64,000 bases of DNA from Nocardiopsis ganjiahuensis DSM 45031 (GCF_000341085.1 NZ_ANBA01000018.1:62001-126000), one strand, 5' to 3'. Shown: positions 8,784 to 17,701, numbered from the stretch's first letter. The notes: generated by a model not told the origin, from the sequence alone. A program made the numbers and translations.

Positions 8784-9716
8784 GTGAGGGGGAAAGTGAC
8801 GTTGCGGCGGGATCAGGTCACCCAATTCGTAGAGAGCCGTTGGTTCTCCAACACCATGCTTGCCGTGATTCTGGTCAATGCCGTCATTTTGGGATGGGCG
8901 ACTTACGGGGGTTCTGTACTTCCGTATCTCGTTGCCGCTGAGCGGTTCGTGGTCGGCCTGTTCGTCATCGAGATGTTCCTGAAGCTGTACGCCTGGCGCG
9001 GCGGCTTCTGGAAGGACGCCTGGAACTGGTTCGACTTCGTGGTGGTCGTGATCTCGTTGGTTCCGGCGGCCGGCCCCTTTGCGGTGCTGCGGATCCTCCG
9101 GGTGCTCCGGATCCTGCGCGTGATCACCGCGGTCCCGCAGATGCGTCAGATCATCGGCGCGCTCTTCAAGGCGGTGCCCGGCATGGGCACGGTGATCGGA
9201 CTCCTGCTGATCGTCGTCTACGCGTCCGCGATCCTCGCCCAGCAGCTGTTCGGGGAGGACGTCCCGGAGTTCTTCGGCGACCTCGGAACGACGCTGTACA
9301 CGATGTTCCTGCTCATGACCACGGAGAACTGGCCGGACGTGTCGGACGCGGTGCTGGAGCACCACCCTTACGGCTGGCTCTTCTTCGTGCTGTACATCGT
9401 GCTGACGGCGTTCATCATCCTGAACCTGGTCATCGGTGTGATCGTCACGTCGATGGAGCAGGAGTTCAGTGAGGGCCGCTGGGAGGAGGACCAGAAGATC
9501 GAGGCGGTTCAGCACCGCGCGGTCATGGACCAGCTGGCGGAGCTCAGCGAGCAGGTGCGCCGATTGGAGAGCCGACTCGGGCAAGAGAAAAGCGGCAGCA
9601 TCCAGAGCGTGGAGGATGCCGCCGCTGAAGTCTCCGTCGTAGGTAGTGAGGCCTACGAGAACTCGGAAACCGGTGAGGGCGGGTCGGGTGGAACGAGGAC
9701 CCGCCGGGGTGAGTAG
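8784..9716 (+). CDS. Single-domain voltage-gated cation channel (NaChBac/BacNav superfamily)
   Basis: 310 residues from the GTG at 8784 (AAGGTG 5 nt upstream; a GTG at 8796 behind GAGGGGG is an alternative). One six-helix ion-transport domain (about residues 15-235) contains the charged S4 helix VLRILRVLRILRVITAVPQ with regularly spaced arginines, S5, a pore loop and S6 (AFIILNLVIGVIVTSM). The C-terminal 70 residues carry a heptad-like stretch (MDQLAELSEQVRRLESRL), consistent with the tetramerising coiled coil of bacterial sodium channels. The pore-loop filter reads TTENWPDV in place of the TLESW of classical BacNav proteins. It is probably a homotetrameric plasma-membrane channel; ion selectivity is uncertain. 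Confidence 0.9.
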   Translation: MRGKVTLRRDQVTQFVESRWFSNTMLAVILVNAVILGWATYGGSVLPYLVAAERFVVGLFVIEMFLKLYAWRGGFWKDAWNWFDFVVVVISLVPAAGPFAVLRILRVLRILRVITAVPQMRQIIGALFKAVPGMGTVIGLLLIVVYASAILAQQLFGEDVPEFFGDLGTTLYTMFLLMTTENWPDVSDAVLEHHPYGWLFFVLYIVLTAFIILNLVIGVIVTSMEQEFSEGRWEEDQKIEAVQHRAVMDQLAELSEQVRRLESRLGQEKSGSIQSVEDAAAEVSVVGSEAYENSETGEGGSGGTRTRRGE

Positions 9717-9858
9717 AAGAACCGCCGGCGGGCCTTGTTCCTGCCCTCACGAATGATTATGGGGTACGCGCGGATGGCGTCGGACCGGGTTTTCGGGAAT
9801 CCGGTCCACTTTTTTTGACCGACTGAGTTCGCGCACACCCCGAAGCGGGGCAAAAGCG

Positions 9859-10125
9859 TCAATCCTGTGGCAGGACAAATACCCCGCGCCCGTGAACCGC
9901 GCGAACGCGCCCGATCTCGCCCAGATAGTTCGTGGCCTTAACGATGGTTCCGCGCGCCACCCCAAACTCCTGGACCAACTGGTTCAGGGACGGGATGGCT
10001 CTTCCTGCCGGATATCGCCCGGCATCGATGCGCGCGACGATGATCGCGGCGAGCTGCAGCCACACGGGGTCCATGCCCTCGTTGTCGATCTCGCTGTCCG
10101 CTGTGTATCCACTAGGCAAGTCCAT
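9859..10125 (-). CDS. Short GntR-type winged-helix DNA-binding protein
   Basis: 88 residues, essentially only the DNA-binding domain: WLQLAAIIVARIDAGRYPAG, the recognition region IPSLNQLVQEFGVARGTIVKATNYL and the wing GRVRAVHGRGVFVL. There is no effector-binding domain, unlike full-length GntR regulators of about 240 residues. No Shine-Dalgarno is visible before the ATG at 10125; a second ATG (10074, MDPVWLQL) would also give a complete domain. It is divergent from a small operon starting near 10299 and may regulate it. Confidence 0.75.
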   Translation of the reverse strand: MDLPSGYTADSEIDNEGMDPVWLQLAAIIVARIDAGRYPAGRAIPSLNQLVQEFGVARGTIVKATNYLGEIGRVRAVHGRGVFVLPQD

Positions 10126-10298
10126 GTATCGAGCCTGGAGGAGTCAGGTTCAGGAGTGTCGTTTGGGGAAGTGCGCGGTTATCCATGTAACACCCAAGAA
10201 CAGTGGGGTACAGTAAAGGACCCGTAACGAACGGGACCCCGGCGACGTGCGGACACACGCCCCGGGGCCATGGCCGACCTGACGATGACAGGACGACG

Positions 10299-10487
10299 AT
10301 GCAGATCCTACTGCTCTTCCTTGCCGTGCTCGCCGTACCCGTACGGCTCGCACGCCCGACGCGAGGCCTCCACACCTCTCCCTACGGCTACACCCGGGGG
10401 CTCGTCTCCGAGCTCCGCCGCCGCTCCCGTCGGGTGCGCCGGTACGCGAACAACCTCCCCGATGCCGTCAGGGGGTGCTGCGCATGA
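10299..10487 (+). CDS. Small hydrophobic/basic protein of unknown function
   Basis: 62 residues from the ATG at 10299 (AGGAC upstream). A hydrophobic N-terminus (MQILLLFLAVLAVPV) is followed by an Arg-rich tail (ELRRRSRRVRRY). The stop overlaps the next start in an ATGA arrangement at 10484-10487, with AGGGGG upstream, so the two genes are translationally coupled. An upstream TACAGT (10209-10214) is a possible -10. Function not recognised. Confidence 0.5.
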   Translation: MQILLLFLAVLAVPVRLARPTRGLHTSPYGYTRGLVSELRRRSRRVRRYANNLPDAVRGCCA

Positions 10488-11113
10488 GCGCCCACGGCTT
10501 CTCCACCCCGCGTCCCCCCGAACCCGACGCCCGCTCCCGTGCCCTGGCCTCTTCCAACCTGCAGCCCTTCGGCTCCGATCCGCGCAACCCGTCCAACTCG
10601 CCCAACCTGTTCAACTCGCCCAACCTGGCCACAACGCTCAACTCGTCCGACTCGCCCGACCCCCGCGTCCCGCAGAGCCACACCCCGCCGCGACCCGTGG
10701 TGGGAGCTGTCTCCGCCAAGGAGACCGCGAGCCGCACCGACGAGCTGGTTTCGGAGATCTGGCGGATCCTCGACCACCCGGGGCGGTCGGCGCACGCGGC
10801 CCGTACCCTCGCGCGGGCGGACCGGCTGTTCTCCGAGCTCGACCGCCGGATCAGGTCCGGCGAACCCCTGCCGAGCTCCTGGCGGGCGGCCCTGCGCCCG
10901 GCTCCGCCGCCCCCGCGTCGCGGCATCGCCTACGAGTACGCCACCCAGTGCTACGACGGGGTGAGCGAGGCGCTGCGTGAGGTCGGGGGAGTGGTGGTCG
11001 CGTGGCGGGCGCTGCGGGAGGCGGCGCGGGCGTGGGAACGCCTGGACCGGGCCCTCACCGAACGGGCTCCGCTGCCCGAACCCTGGCTTCCCGCGCCCCC
11101 GCGGCAGGAGTAG
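10484..11113 (+). CDS. Hypothetical protein coupled to the preceding small gene
   Basis: 209 residues from the ATG at 10484, which overlaps the upstream TGA. The first 60 residues are low complexity and asparagine/proline/serine-rich (NPSNSPNLFNSPNL), unusual in this genome. The rest is helical, with two similar segments (ARTLARADRLFSELDRRIRSGEPLPSSWRAAL and ALREAARAWERLDRALTERAPLPEPWLPA) that look like an internal duplication. No known domain. The divergent mini-GntR gene is a likely regulator. Confidence 0.6.
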   Translation: MSAHGFSTPRPPEPDARSRALASSNLQPFGSDPRNPSNSPNLFNSPNLATTLNSSDSPDPRVPQSHTPPRPVVGAVSAKETASRTDELVSEIWRILDHPGRSAHAARTLARADRLFSELDRRIRSGEPLPSSWRAALRPAPPPPRRGIAYEYATQCYDGVSEALREVGGVVVAWRALREAARAWERLDRALTERAPLPEPWLPAPPRQE

Positions 11114-11584
11114 CCGCTCTTCGGGGCCGGCGACTCCGGCCGACCCCGAATCCGTGCAGTGCGGACCCTTCGAAGCCCGAACCTCCAACCCCGCGAACCC
11201 GGGCACCGGGTGGTCGGCCGGACCCAGGCCGCCCACCCGGTTCTTCGTGCTTCCGGCCTCTTCCCTGTCCCGCCCCGCCTCCCCACCGCACGGCAAGACT
11301 CGTAAGGTCTCCAAGGAAGCTCGGGGCTTGCTGTGATCGTGCCTGGTGAGGGCCCGGCCCACTGCTCGAGCGAGGACAGTGTCGTCGCTTGCCCAGAGCG
11401 AGGGTTCCCCAGGAGGAGGCGGAGGCCTTCACCGCCGTCCTGAAGGACCCCGTCGGGGAGGGCATGGAGATCCACTGGGTGACCAGCCCGTCTTCTGGGC
11501 CCCGTACGGCATGTGCCGCACGGGGCCCGCGCACGTACGACCGCGCCGTTCACCCGGGAAGGAGGCCCGGGCACGGTGCGGCGC
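11114..11584. other. Intergenic region with convergent transcription and possible gene debris
   Basis: About 470 bases between a plus-strand gene and the minus-strand pseudogene. A short frame around 11405-11480 (EEAEAFTAVLKDPVGEGMEIHWV) has protein-like character but no proper start or length; it could be a remnant. The strong hairpin at 11497-11528 is listed separately. Confidence 0.35.
11497..11528. terminator. Strong hairpin between convergent units
   Basis: GGGCCCCGT (11497-11505) pairs with ACGGGGCCC (11520-11528), with an inner CGGC/GCCG stem and a 4-nt loop. No U-tract follows on either strand. The location between convergent genes fits a bidirectional terminator. Confidence 0.55.
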
Positions 11585-13224
11585 TCAACCTGGGAGGGAA
11601 CTCCCGTCACCACGTCCCTCGCGCGTTGCCGCGGTGGTGATCCCCGCAGCCGCCACCTGTGCCTCGACACTGCCGAGTCCGGGTACGGCGCACACCCGCG
11701 CCTTGTCGTCGAGCCGGTCCCGGAACTTCGCCAGAGGGACGGCGGTACGTTCGTGTTCCCCTTCCCCGATACGGTCGGCGTCGTCGTGGGCCACCACGTG
11801 CCAGAGGATCTTGTTCCCCTCCACCCGGAGACAGGTCACAGCCACGTCGACGGTCATGCCGGGCAGTGTGGCCGAGGTATGTGTCACGGACACGCGCGTG
11901 CCCAGGCTCCCCGTTCCCGGCTCCAGGTGCGGACGGAGGGCGTCCAGGCAGGCCCACTCCATCAGGCCGACCATGAAACCGGTCGCCAGGACAGGTGGCA
12001 CCCTGGCGAACTCCGATGACTCCGGGTAGAGGAAGGGGACGGTCTTCTCCAACGGGACCCGATATCTCATGCTGTGCTCGTCACCTGGCCGTAGACCGTT
12101 CAGCATCGTGCGCTCCATCCGCTCGTGGGGATCGTGGTCCCAGGACCGAAGGGCCACTTGGAGCACCTCGTCCGCCAACGGTGGGAGAGAGGGCTCCGGT
12201 CGAGGGGAGAAGGGGGCGGCCCTGCCGAGCGCGAAGTCGGCGATCCTCTTCTTCTGGACGTCGGAGGTTCCCGCGGGAGTCAGTGTCACGAGTGCGTCCC
12301 GCAGGTGTCTGTCCATCCCGTAGGAGCGAACGCCACCTCTCGCTCCGAGGATGCTGGTGCCTTGTTGCGCGGCTGCCACCGCGTTCTCCGTGGCCGTGAG
12401 CTTGGCGGTGAGGAGCCACTCGTCGGCTGGGAACCCGTTGTCCAGGAGGTCCGCGGCCTGGTACGCCATCATTCGGGAGATCTGCAACGTCGAATAGATG
12501 TCGGCGATCCGTGCGCGCACGCTCTCCACCGCCGCCAGTGGTCTGTCGTACATCCGTCGGGTGTTGGCGTAGTCGACCACGGTCTCCAGCACCGCTTGAT
12601 GGATGCCCAGGGCGACCGCGGTGAGGTTGGGTTTGCCCGCCTCCGTGATCGACCGGTGGGCTATCTCGACCCCTTGGCCCTCACGTCCCACGAGGGCGCC
12701 CCCGCGCCGGTGCCCTCCGAGGTCCTGGCGACGACACCGTGAACGTCGGCGACATGCGAGTTGGCGATGAACCACTTGCGTCCGTTGAGGACGTAGGAGT
12801 CTCCCTCGCGCCGGGCGGTGCATCTCATTCCGAGAATGTGTGAGCCGGACTCGGGCTCGGTGATGCAGATCGAGGCGATCCTTTTCCCGGACGCGAGGTC
12901 CGGAAGGTAGCGGGATTTCTGTTCCTCGCTTCCGTAACCGACGAACATGGCCACTCCGAGCTGCGCGGACTGCAGGGAAGCACCGGCCGCGGCCGACAGA
13001 CGACTCGTTTCCTCGATGGAGACACTTCTGGCGAGATGGTTCGCGCCGAGGCCGCCGTACTGTTTCGGGATGGTCAGGCCGTGCCATCCGGTCGCGGCCA
13101 GCAGGGCGATCACACCTCTGTGGACATCGGAGTTCTCGATTTCTTCCGCGATGTCCCTGATCTGTTTCTCGCAGAAGTCGCGGTACGGTGCCCGGATCTG
13201 TTCGACTCGGTGGAGCAGTGACAT
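11585..13224 (-). pseudogene. Broken acyl-CoA dehydrogenase fused to a FlK-like hotdog thioesterase
   Basis: The first frame starts at the ATG at 13224 (AAGGAG upstream) and encodes a normal acyl-CoA dehydrogenase N-half: YGGLGANHLARSVSIEETSRLS, the flavin-contact ICITEPESGSHILGM and LNGRKWFIANSHVADVHGVVA. It then hits a stop near 12661. A second frame picks up near 12700 (LVGREGQGVEIAHRSI) and carries the C-terminal FAD domain and catalytic-region helices. A hotdog-fold domain follows (VTHTSATLPGMTVDV, WHVVAHDDADRIGEGEHER) of the fluoroacetyl-CoA thioesterase type. Between the halves about 45-50 residues expected in the family (middle beta-domain) are missing, so this is a deletion plus frameshift rather than a single-base error. 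A divergent MFS/TetR pair lies upstream. Confidence 0.75.
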
Positions 13225-13279
13225 GAATTCTCCTTGCTCTTCGCCGGGATCGCGCCTCGTTGCGCGGGAGGGGGTGGGG

Positions 13280-14473
13280 TCAGTGGCGGCCGCGAAGCCG
13301 TGGCGGAAGCGCGCCCACCAGTGCCGTGGCACCGATGGCGGCGACGAAGCAGACGCAGGCACCGAAGAGCCCCAACGCGTCAGTGAGGGCGCCCACCGCA
13401 AGGACCGGAACCGCGGTGGCGGTGTAGCCCACGACGTAGTAGGCCGACACGGCCCTGGCCTGCTCGTGCGAGGGCACGATCTCGCACACTCGGTCGAGGC
13501 TCCCCCTGTAGGCCATGCCCTGTCCCAGGCCCGTGACCGCGGCGGCGACCAGGAACCCGAGGGTGGAGCCGTACCCGAGCGAGGGGAGCAGCATGAGGAG
13601 GCCGAGCGCGAGGACGACCAGGCCGTCCCTCTGGGAGGTGAGGGACGGCCTGGAGCGCAAGAGGACCTGGGCGAACGCGGAGACACCGAGCATGATCACG
13701 ACCAGCAGTCCGGCGACCACGACCGGCGATCCGAGGTACTCGCGCGCGAGGGTGGGCACCAACGCCGAATACAGGCCGTTGACCGCGTAGGCGCAGCCGA
13801 TGGCCAGGGCGGGCCGCAGGAACGCGCGCCGGACACCGGCGGGTACCCCGACTCTGGGGCGCCACGGCACCCGGGTGCCGTGGCGCGGGGGGCGGCTCTC
13901 GGGCAGGAGCCATACGGCAGCGAAAGCCGGGGCCAGCAGGAACAGGTGCACGACGAAGACCGTGTGCAGCGGCATCGGCGCGAACTGAGCTGCCAGCCCG
14001 CCCAACAGCGGGCCGAAGGCCAGTCCCGCCGAGGTGATCGCCGACGCGGCCAGGGCTCCCCGCCCCGGCCGTGACTGGTTCTCACGCAGCGCGGCCGTCA
14101 GGGCGCCGGTGCACAGGCCCACTCCCAGTCCACTCACGAAACGGGCCGATCCGAGTGCTGGAACGCCGTCGGCGGTGGCGAAGACGACGGCGGCGAGGAG
14201 CGCGAAGCCCACCCCCGCCACGGAGACGGGCCGTCGCCCCACGTGGTCCGACAGGTGGCCGGCGAGGACGAGGGCTGTGAGGACTCCGGCGACATAGCAG
14301 GCGAAAACGACCGTTATGACAAAGGCGGACACCTGCCATTGGGTCCGGTACAGATCGTACAGCGGTGTGGGGACGGTGCTTCCGAGCAGCACGACGAACA
14401 TCGCGTACACGAGCCAGGCGAAATGGCTCTTCCGGCCAGAGGAAACGGATAGTTTTCGCACGATAACCCACAC
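13280..14473 (-). CDS. Major facilitator superfamily efflux transporter
   Basis: 397 residues with about twelve transmembrane helices. The MFS signature between helices 2 and 3 is GHLSDHVGRRPVSV, and helix 5 has SAGLAFGPLLGGLAAQ. It belongs to the drug:H+ antiporter-like group; the substrate is unknown. The gene ends about 55 nt before the start of the ACAD-thioesterase pseudogene on the same strand, and its own start faces the divergent TetR gene across a 313-nt promoter region, so TetR control is likely. TM content and length are typical of the family. Confidence 0.88.
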   Translation of the reverse strand: MWVIVRKLSVSSGRKSHFAWLVYAMFVVLLGSTVPTPLYDLYRTQWQVSAFVITVVFACYVAGVLTALVLAGHLSDHVGRRPVSVAGVGFALLAAVVFATADGVPALGSARFVSGLGVGLCTGALTAALRENQSRPGRGALAASAITSAGLAFGPLLGGLAAQFAPMPLHTVFVVHLFLLAPAFAAVWLLPESRPPRHGTRVPWRPRVGVPAGVRRAFLRPALAIGCAYAVNGLYSALVPTLAREYLGSPVVVAGLLVVIMLGVSAFAQVLLRSRPSLTSQRDGLVVLALGLLMLLPSLGYGSTLGFLVAAAVTGLGQGMAYRGSLDRVCEIVPSHEQARAVSAYYVVGYTATAVPVLAVGALTDALGLFGACVCFVAAIGATALVGALPPRLRGRH

Positions 14474-14763
14474 TCCTGAAAGCGGCCGGTCGGGCGCGGC
14501 GGTGCGCTAATTCGCCAGCAAGAGGCTAACACCGGAAAGGCAACTTGTGATGTGAGGATTATGGTCGGTTCCTTGTGGGGCGGGTGGAGGCAGTTTTATG
14601 TCGCTCTGAACAGCGAGTACGAACTCCTGTGATCTCCATCTCCGGGGAAATGCTCTTTGTTCGCTTGAATTCATGGCCGTCCATGCTGTATCAGGGTGCG
14701 CGCGTGGAGAGCGCGATGCGCCTTGTGGATGTCCACCCTGGTCGCGCTATTGATTAAAGGGTG

Positions 14764-14777
14764 ACTGACCTGTCAGT
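14764..14777. promoter_or_regulatory. Operator-like palindrome in front of the TetR gene
   Basis: ACTGACCTGTCAGT is a 14-bp dyad with perfect 6-bp arms around a central CT, ending 9 nt before the TetR start codon. Position and symmetry fit an autoregulatory operator that could also control the divergent MFS gene. Binding is inferred. Confidence 0.55.
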
Positions 14778-14786
14778 ATGTAACGC

Positions 14787-15350
14787 ATGGGCGAGATGAG
14801 TGAGGCCGGTGAGCGGTTGCTGGAGACGGCGATCGAGCTGTTCTACACGGAGGGCATCGGTGCTGTCGGCGTGGACACCCTGGTGGAGCGTGCCGGGGTG
14901 TCCAAGCCCACGCTGTACGCCCAGTTCGGATCCAAGGCGGGACTGGTCGCGGCGGTGCTGGACCGACGGCGAAAACGCCGGCAGCGGGCCATCACGGCGT
15001 TTCTGGAGGAGCTCGACGCCGACCCGAAGGAGAAGCTGCTGTCGGTCTTCGAATGGATGGCACGGGACCAGAGCCTCGTCGGTTCCCGTGGTTGCCCGTT
15101 CGTCAACGCGGCGGTGGAGCTGCCCGACCCCGCCCACCCGGCCCGAGTGGTCATCGCCGAACACAAGGATTGGCTGCGCTCCACCCTGGCCGAGCTGTCG
15201 GCCGAGGCCGGGCTCGCCGACCCCGAGGAACTGGGAAACGCCCTTCTCCTGCTCATCGACGGTGCCCACGCGCGGGTCCTCGTCATGGGTGACCACCATG
15301 AGATGAGCCGGACCCGGGCGACGGCGGACCGCCTCATCCATGCGTCGTGA
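14787..15350 (+). CDS. TetR/AcrR-family transcriptional regulator
   Basis: 187 residues. The N-terminal helix-turn-helix (about residues 5-50) includes GERLLETAIELFYTEGIGAVGVDTLVERAGVSKPTLYAQFGSKAGLVAAVL, typical of TetR. The C-terminal ligand domain contains SRGCPFVNAAVELPDPAHPARVV, a pattern found in TetR_C domains of small-molecule responsive regulators. It is divergent from the MFS transporter gene and separated from it by 313 nt containing the palindrome at 14764-14777, so it probably represses the transporter and itself. Confidence 0.9.
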   Translation: MGEMSEAGERLLETAIELFYTEGIGAVGVDTLVERAGVSKPTLYAQFGSKAGLVAAVLDRRRKRRQRAITAFLEELDADPKEKLLSVFEWMARDQSLVGSRGCPFVNAAVELPDPAHPARVVIAEHKDWLRSTLAELSAEAGLADPEELGNALLLLIDGAHARVLVMGDHHEMSRTRATADRLIHAS

Positions 15351-15449
15351 CACCTGATGCCCGGCGGCACGTGACCGGGCCCCGGCACCGGCCCCGAGGA
15401 GGCGGGAGGCGAACACCCTCCCGGGGCCGGGCGGCAGCGGAGCGAGGGT

Positions 15450-17627
15450 TCAGGAACTGGTGAGGACGACCATCTTCCGGGTCGCGCGGGTCATCGCCAC
15501 GTAGCGGTCCACCGCACCCTCGACGCCCTCACCGAACCGGTCCGGGTCGACGATCACGACCAGGTCGAACTCCAACCCCTTGGCCAGCTCCGGGGTCAGC
15601 GACCGGACCCGCGGCGTCGCCCGGAACGCGGGATCGCCGATGACACAGGCGGTCCCCTCGTCGTTCCCGGCCAGCCAGGCGTCCAGAACCGCACCCAGCT
15701 CCGCGACGTCCCCGTAGCCGACCGGGACACCGCTGCTGCGGATGGAGGTCGGCACGTTGGCGTCCGGGAGCACCGCGCGGATGACCGGCTCGGCCTCCGC
15801 CATGACCTCCTCCGGGGTCCGGTAGTTGATGCTCAGCGAGGCCAGCTCGACCCGGTCGAAGCCGACCCGCTCCAACCGCTCCCGCCACGAGTCCGCCACC
15901 CCGTTCCCGTCGGTGAACCCGTGCCTGGCCTGGGCGCGGTCACCGACGACGGTGAAGCTCCGGGACGGGCAGCGCCGCAGCAGCATCTGCCACTCCGCGT
16001 CGGTCAGCTCCTGGGCCTCGTCCACGACGATGTGCGCGAACGGCCCCGCGAGCAGGTCCGGATCGGCCGCGGGCAGGACGGACTCGTCGTCCAGCATCTC
16101 CCTGAGGTCCTTCTGGTGCAGCATCGTCACCAGACCCTCACCGTCGTCGTCGGCTTCGAGGATGTTGTCGATGACCGAGGACATGCGCTCGCGTTCGGCG
16201 GCCACGGTGGCCTCGTGCCGACGCTTGCGCAGGGACGCCTTCGGGTCGCCGAGACGCTGCCGGGCGGCGTCCAGGAACGGCAGGTCGGAGACGGTCCAGG
16301 CCTGGGCGTCCGCGCGCTGCAACCGGTGGATCTCGTCGGCCTCCAGCCAGGGCGCGCACAGGCGCAGGTAGGCGGGGACCGACCACAGGTCCCCGACCAG
16401 GTCGGTCGGTTCCAGCAGCGGCCACGCGCGGTGCAGGGTCTCGATCAGCTCCCCCTCCCGCAGCAGCGCGGCCTTGAGCATCTCGGGGGTGACGTCCTCG
16501 TCGTCGTGCTGGTCGGAGAGGATCTCGACCAGTTCCGCCAGGATGTGCTCGCGCGCCTCGTTGTGCGGGATGCCCGGGTCCAGCGACCCGAAGGCCTCGG
16601 CCCAGTCGGCGGCGCTCAGCCGGAGGTCGAACCAGGGCGTGGAGACCGTCATGGCCTCCTTGGGCGGCCGCTCGTAGAACCGCACCGCCGGCTCGACGGC
16701 CTTCACCAGCTCCGCGGACGACTTCAGGCGGGCGACCCCGGGGTCGGACTCGACCCGTGTCGTGACCCCCTCCGGCACGAGGTCCCGCACCGTGCAGGTC
16801 TGCACGCCCTCCTCGCCGAGGCTGGGCAGGACGTCGGCCACGTAGGCCAGGTAGGGCTGGTGCGGGCCGATGAACAGCACCCCGCCCCGGCGGTGCCCGA
16901 GCCGGGAGTCGGAGTAGAGGAGGTGGGCGGTGCGGTGCAGGGCCACGACGGTCTTGCCCGTGCCCGGGCCGCCGTCGACGACCAGGGCGCCACCGGCTCC
17001 CGCCCGGATGATGGCGTCCTGGTCGGCCTGGATGGTGCTGAGCACGTCCCGCATCCGGTCCGACCGGTTCGCGCCCAGGCTGGCGATGAAGGCGGACTGG
17101 TCGTCGAGCGCGGCGTTGCCCTCGAACCCCTCCTCGGTGAACACCTCGTCCCAGTAGTCGCTGATCCGGCCGAGGTTCCAGCGGTACCTGCGACGGCTGA
17201 CCAGCCCCATTGGGTTGGCGTGGGTGGCCGCGAAGAAGGGTTCGGCCGCGGGCGAGCGCCAGTCGACCAGCAGCCGGTCGCCCTCGCTGTCGGTGAGGCC
17301 GAGGCGTCCGATGTACACGGTCTCGGTACCACCGCTGCCGTCGGCGGTCACCATGCGGCCCAGGCACAGGTCCGAGCCGAAGCGGCGCAGGGTGCGCAGG
17401 CGGGCGGACAGCCGGTGCACCTCCTGGTCACGCTCCAGTACCTCCCGCACCTTTCCGGTGGGTGCCGCGCGGCGTTCGGCGAGTCGTTCGGAGAGGTCGG
17501 CGATCGACCGCTCCAGGCTCTCCCGGATGGCTGCGAAGTGTCGGTCGTCGTCGCCGATCAGCTCCGGGGCGGCCTTGGGGGAGAGGCTGTCAGAAAGGTC
17601 AAAAGCGCTGTTGACCTGCGTGTTCAC
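15450..17627 (-). CDS. helR: HelD-family RNA polymerase recycling ATPase, HelR type (rifamycin tolerance)
   Basis: 725 residues from the GTG at 17627 (GGGAGA 4-5 nt upstream). UvrD-like superfamily 1 helicase fold: Walker A GGPGTGKTVVALHRTAHLLY at about residue 219, Walker B VVDEAQEL at about 536, VVGDRAQARHG, motif IV INYRTPEEV, and motif VI YVAMTRATRKMVVL at the very C-terminus. The N-terminal coiled coil (IRESLERSIADLSERLAERR) and the Walker A to B distance are those of actinobacterial HelD, which wedges into RNA polymerase and removes it from DNA and from rifamycin. Streptomyces HelR genes are rifamycin-induced through an upstream RAE; the same element is present here at 17683-17701, 56 nt before the start. 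That regulatory match is why I use helR. Confidence 0.88.
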   Translation of the reverse strand: MNTQVNSAFDLSDSLSPKAAPELIGDDDRHFAAIRESLERSIADLSERLAERRAAPTGKVREVLERDQEVHRLSARLRTLRRFGSDLCLGRMVTADGSGGTETVYIGRLGLTDSEGDRLLVDWRSPAAEPFFAATHANPMGLVSRRRYRWNLGRISDYWDEVFTEEGFEGNAALDDQSAFIASLGANRSDRMRDVLSTIQADQDAIIRAGAGGALVVDGGPGTGKTVVALHRTAHLLYSDSRLGHRRGGVLFIGPHQPYLAYVADVLPSLGEEGVQTCTVRDLVPEGVTTRVESDPGVARLKSSAELVKAVEPAVRFYERPPKEAMTVSTPWFDLRLSAADWAEAFGSLDPGIPHNEAREHILAELVEILSDQHDDEDVTPEMLKAALLREGELIETLHRAWPLLEPTDLVGDLWSVPAYLRLCAPWLEADEIHRLQRADAQAWTVSDLPFLDAARQRLGDPKASLRKRRHEATVAAERERMSSVIDNILEADDDGEGLVTMLHQKDLREMLDDESVLPAADPDLLAGPFAHIVVDEAQELTDAEWQMLLRRCPSRSFTVVGDRAQARHGFTDGNGVADSWRERLERVGFDRVELASLSINYRTPEEVMAEAEPVIRAVLPDANVPTSIRSSGVPVGYGDVAELGAVLDAWLAGNDEGTACVIGDPAFRATPRVRSLTPELAKGLEFDLVVIVDPDRFGEGVEGAVDRYVAMTRATRKMVVLTSS

Positions 17628-17682
17628 GCTGTCTCCCGTGTGGTTGGTTCCTGTCACGGTCGACCATTCTGAGGCACGAGGG

Positions 17683-17701
17683 GGGTCTTGCGGCAAGCCC
17701 C
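17683..17701. promoter_or_regulatory. Rifamycin-associated element (RAE)
   Basis: GGGTCTTGCGGCAAGCCCC differs at one base (position 4, T for G) from the 19-bp RAE palindrome GGGGCTTGCGGCAAGCCCC described upstream of rifamycin-inactivating and helR genes in actinomycetes. It lies 56 nt upstream of the helR start codon. The consensus is from memory of the literature; the match is read directly. Confidence 0.85.

Noticed and set aside
8288..8941. Long plus-strand open frame upstream of the channel gene
   Set aside because: Composition is arginine/glycine/proline-rich without domain signal, and it overlaps the well-supported channel gene; typical of spurious frames at this GC content.
11389..11640. 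Short frame with EEAEAFTAVLKDPVGEGMEIHWV
   Set aside because: Protein-like for only ~25 residues, then low complexity; no ribosome-binding site. Recorded as possible gene debris only.
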